DNA of 7,582 bases from Vulcanimicrobiota bacterium (GTDB lineage Bacteria; Vulcanimicrobiota; Vulcanimicrobiia; Vulcanimicrobiales; Vulcanimicrobiaceae): assembly GCA_013289785.1 (NCBI GenBank), contig JABCZE010000068.1, positions 1-7,582 on the forward strand, written 5' to 3'. Each line of letters opens with the position of its first letter. The first letter of the stretch is position 1. The notes beneath the pieces were generated by a model, which saw only the letters and a program-made list of their open reading frames with translations, was not told the origin of the DNA and made no database searches. Positions 6,600 through 7,582 of this stretch are shown in pieces. Made by a program: the position numbers and the translations under genes.

Positions 6600-7511
6600 A
6601 TGAAACGCACGGCTTTTCGTGCGATCCTGCCGGGCGCCGCATTCATGTTTACGATGCATTCGGTCGCTCAGGCGCACGTCGTTTGCGGAGACCGCGTGTT
6701 TCCCACCACGCTGACGATGGACGATCCGGGAGTGAGCGACGAGTTTTCACTGCCGACCATCGCGCTAACACCGACGCCGTCGGGTGAAAGCAATAGCTTT
6801 GGATACGAATGGGACAAGACCATTACCGAGGATCTAGGCTTCGCCGTCAATGGTGACTATGTCAGCCAACACGGCGCAACCCAGAGCTTAAACGGATGGG
6901 ACAACATCACGGTCACGCTCAAAGATCAGCACCCCTGCATCAAGCGCCATCCGCATCAGGAATTGGTCTGGTCGGTCGGCGTGATCCGCCTAATACCGGG
7001 AACCGGTGCGGCGCAGCTGCGCGACGCGGGTGTAATCGCGAGTGTCGGAAGTACCGCGCCGACGTTCTACTTCGGAAAAGGTATGGGCGATTTGCCGGCC
7101 CCGTACTTACGTCCGATTGCGATCACCGGGGAAGTGAGCCGCGAATTGTCCGATACGCCGAGCGCGAGCCCGAGTGCGTGGAACTACGCGGTGTCGTTGC
7201 AATATTCGATTCCTTACCTGCAGCAGAACGTAAAGGCGATGCACGTGTCGCAGTTCGTGGCGCGGATGACGCCGCTCGTCGAGTTCGCTTTGACCAGCCC
7301 GGACTTCGGTACGCCAACCGGGACGATCGCGCCCGGCGTACTCTACGACGCGAATACTTGGCAGTTGGGCGCCGAGGCGCTCGTCCCGGCAACCGGAGCT
7401 ACGCGGCAAGCGCAAGGCGTCGGTTTCATCATTCAGTTTCACATGTTTCTCGACGCGTTCTATAAAAGCTGGTTTGGCAAACCTATGATTAACAAGAATC
7501 TTTGGGAATAA
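6600..7511 (+). CDS. Outer-membrane beta-barrel-like protein, function unknown
   Basis: A 303-residue exported protein. The signal peptide ends at AQA (residues 23-25), and the mature chain begins HVVCGDRVFP. From about 65 on it is rich in alternating amphipathic strands and turns: FGYEWDKTI, LGFAVNGDYV, LVWSVGVIRLI, YAVSLQYSIPYL, TPLVEFALTS, WQLGAEALVP and VGFIIQFHMFLD. This pattern is that of an outer-membrane barrel, similar in general style to MetA/transporter-like barrels. The stretch TGTIAPGVLYD...WQLGAEALVP resembles orphan barrels I associate with envelope metal-handling operons, but I cannot name the family. Two cysteines (29 and 113) could pair. The last residues (INKNLWE) end just after a probable final strand, with no typical C-terminal Phe. 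Its TAA overlaps the ATG of the next gene by one base, so the two are probably co-translated and work together. Confidence 0.8.
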   Translation: MKRTAFRAILPGAAFMFTMHSVAQAHVVCGDRVFPTTLTMDDPGVSDEFSLPTIALTPTPSGESNSFGYEWDKTITEDLGFAVNGDYVSQHGATQSLNGWDNITVTLKDQHPCIKRHPHQELVWSVGVIRLIPGTGAAQLRDAGVIASVGSTAPTFYFGKGMGDLPAPYLRPIAITGEVSRELSDTPSASPSAWNYAVSLQYSIPYLQQNVKAMHVSQFVARMTPLVEFALTSPDFGTPTGTIAPGVLYDANTWQLGAEALVPATGATRQAQGVGFIIQFHMFLDAFYKSWFGKPMINKNLWE

Positions 7512-7582
7512 TGACTGCACGTCTCATCGCGGCGGCCTTCGTGCTCGCCGGACTCCTTATCGCACCCGCAGCGGTTCGGGCG
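7511..7582 (+). CDS. Start of an exported protein, cut by the window end
   Basis: The ATG at 7511-7513 shares its A with the stop of the barrel gene (TAATG). All 24 visible codons read as a Sec signal peptide: MTARL, a hydrophobic core (IAAAFVLAGLLIAPA) and AVRA at the end, where signal peptidase I could cut. Only a weak GGGA precedes it, which fits translational coupling to the upstream gene. Nothing of the mature protein is visible. A CopC-like periplasmic copper protein would be one guess, from the kind of barrel gene in front of it; this is not supported by sequence here. Confidence 0.75.
   Translation, partial: MTARLIAAAFVLAGLLIAPAAVRA

Noticed and set aside
1..7582. A coherent new defence or mobile system
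   Set aside because: No nuclease, transposase, integrase, reverse transcriptase, repeat array or toxin-antitoxin pair is visible. The lone STAND protein has an AfsR-like regulator layout and no defence-type partner beside it.

Overview
The window carries seven protein-coding genes, two of them cut by its ends, and the wreck of one more. Base composition is GC-rich with strong G/C preference at third codon positions. An NHL-type propeller lipoprotein beside STAND/TPR regulators, an MFS_3 exporter and several secreted orphan proteins suggests a soil-type didermic bacterium. Candidatus Eremiobacterota (WPS-2) or a relative is my best guess, but this rests on gene style alone; no rRNA or marker gene is present. 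The outer-membrane-like protein at 6600-7511 supports a two-membrane cell.

Layout. 2-1885 (+) is the C-terminal part of a STAND-class ATPase regulator with TPR repeats; its beginning lies upstream of the window. It converges, 15 bp apart, on a minus-strand gene at 1901-2944 for a lipoprotein built as an NHL/six-bladed beta-propeller. Upstream of that, also on the minus strand, is an MFS_3-family exporter (3041-4654) with a C-terminal soluble domain resembling antibiotic-biosynthesis-monooxygenase (ABM) folds. Divergent from it is a small DUF1330 protein (4737-5036). That gene converges, one base apart, on a minus-strand gene at 5038-6021 for a secreted protein made of three diverged copies of a beta-rich unit of about 95 residues. 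I do not recognise that family.

6022-6599 is the one long stretch without an intact gene. Its minus strand still reads as pieces of the C-terminal end of a MocR/PdxR-like (GntR-aminotransferase) regulator, broken by frame changes and a stop. The last block (6600-7582, +) starts an operon: an outer-membrane beta-barrel-like protein overlaps by one base (TAATG) a second gene, of which only the signal peptide is inside the window.

The genes do not form one pathway. The window looks like a patchwork of small transcription units dominated by envelope and export proteins. The items most worth following up are the triple-repeat secreted protein, the decayed MocR remnant, and the operon starting at 6600. 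No CRISPR array, tRNA, rRNA, transposase or recognisable defence system was seen.
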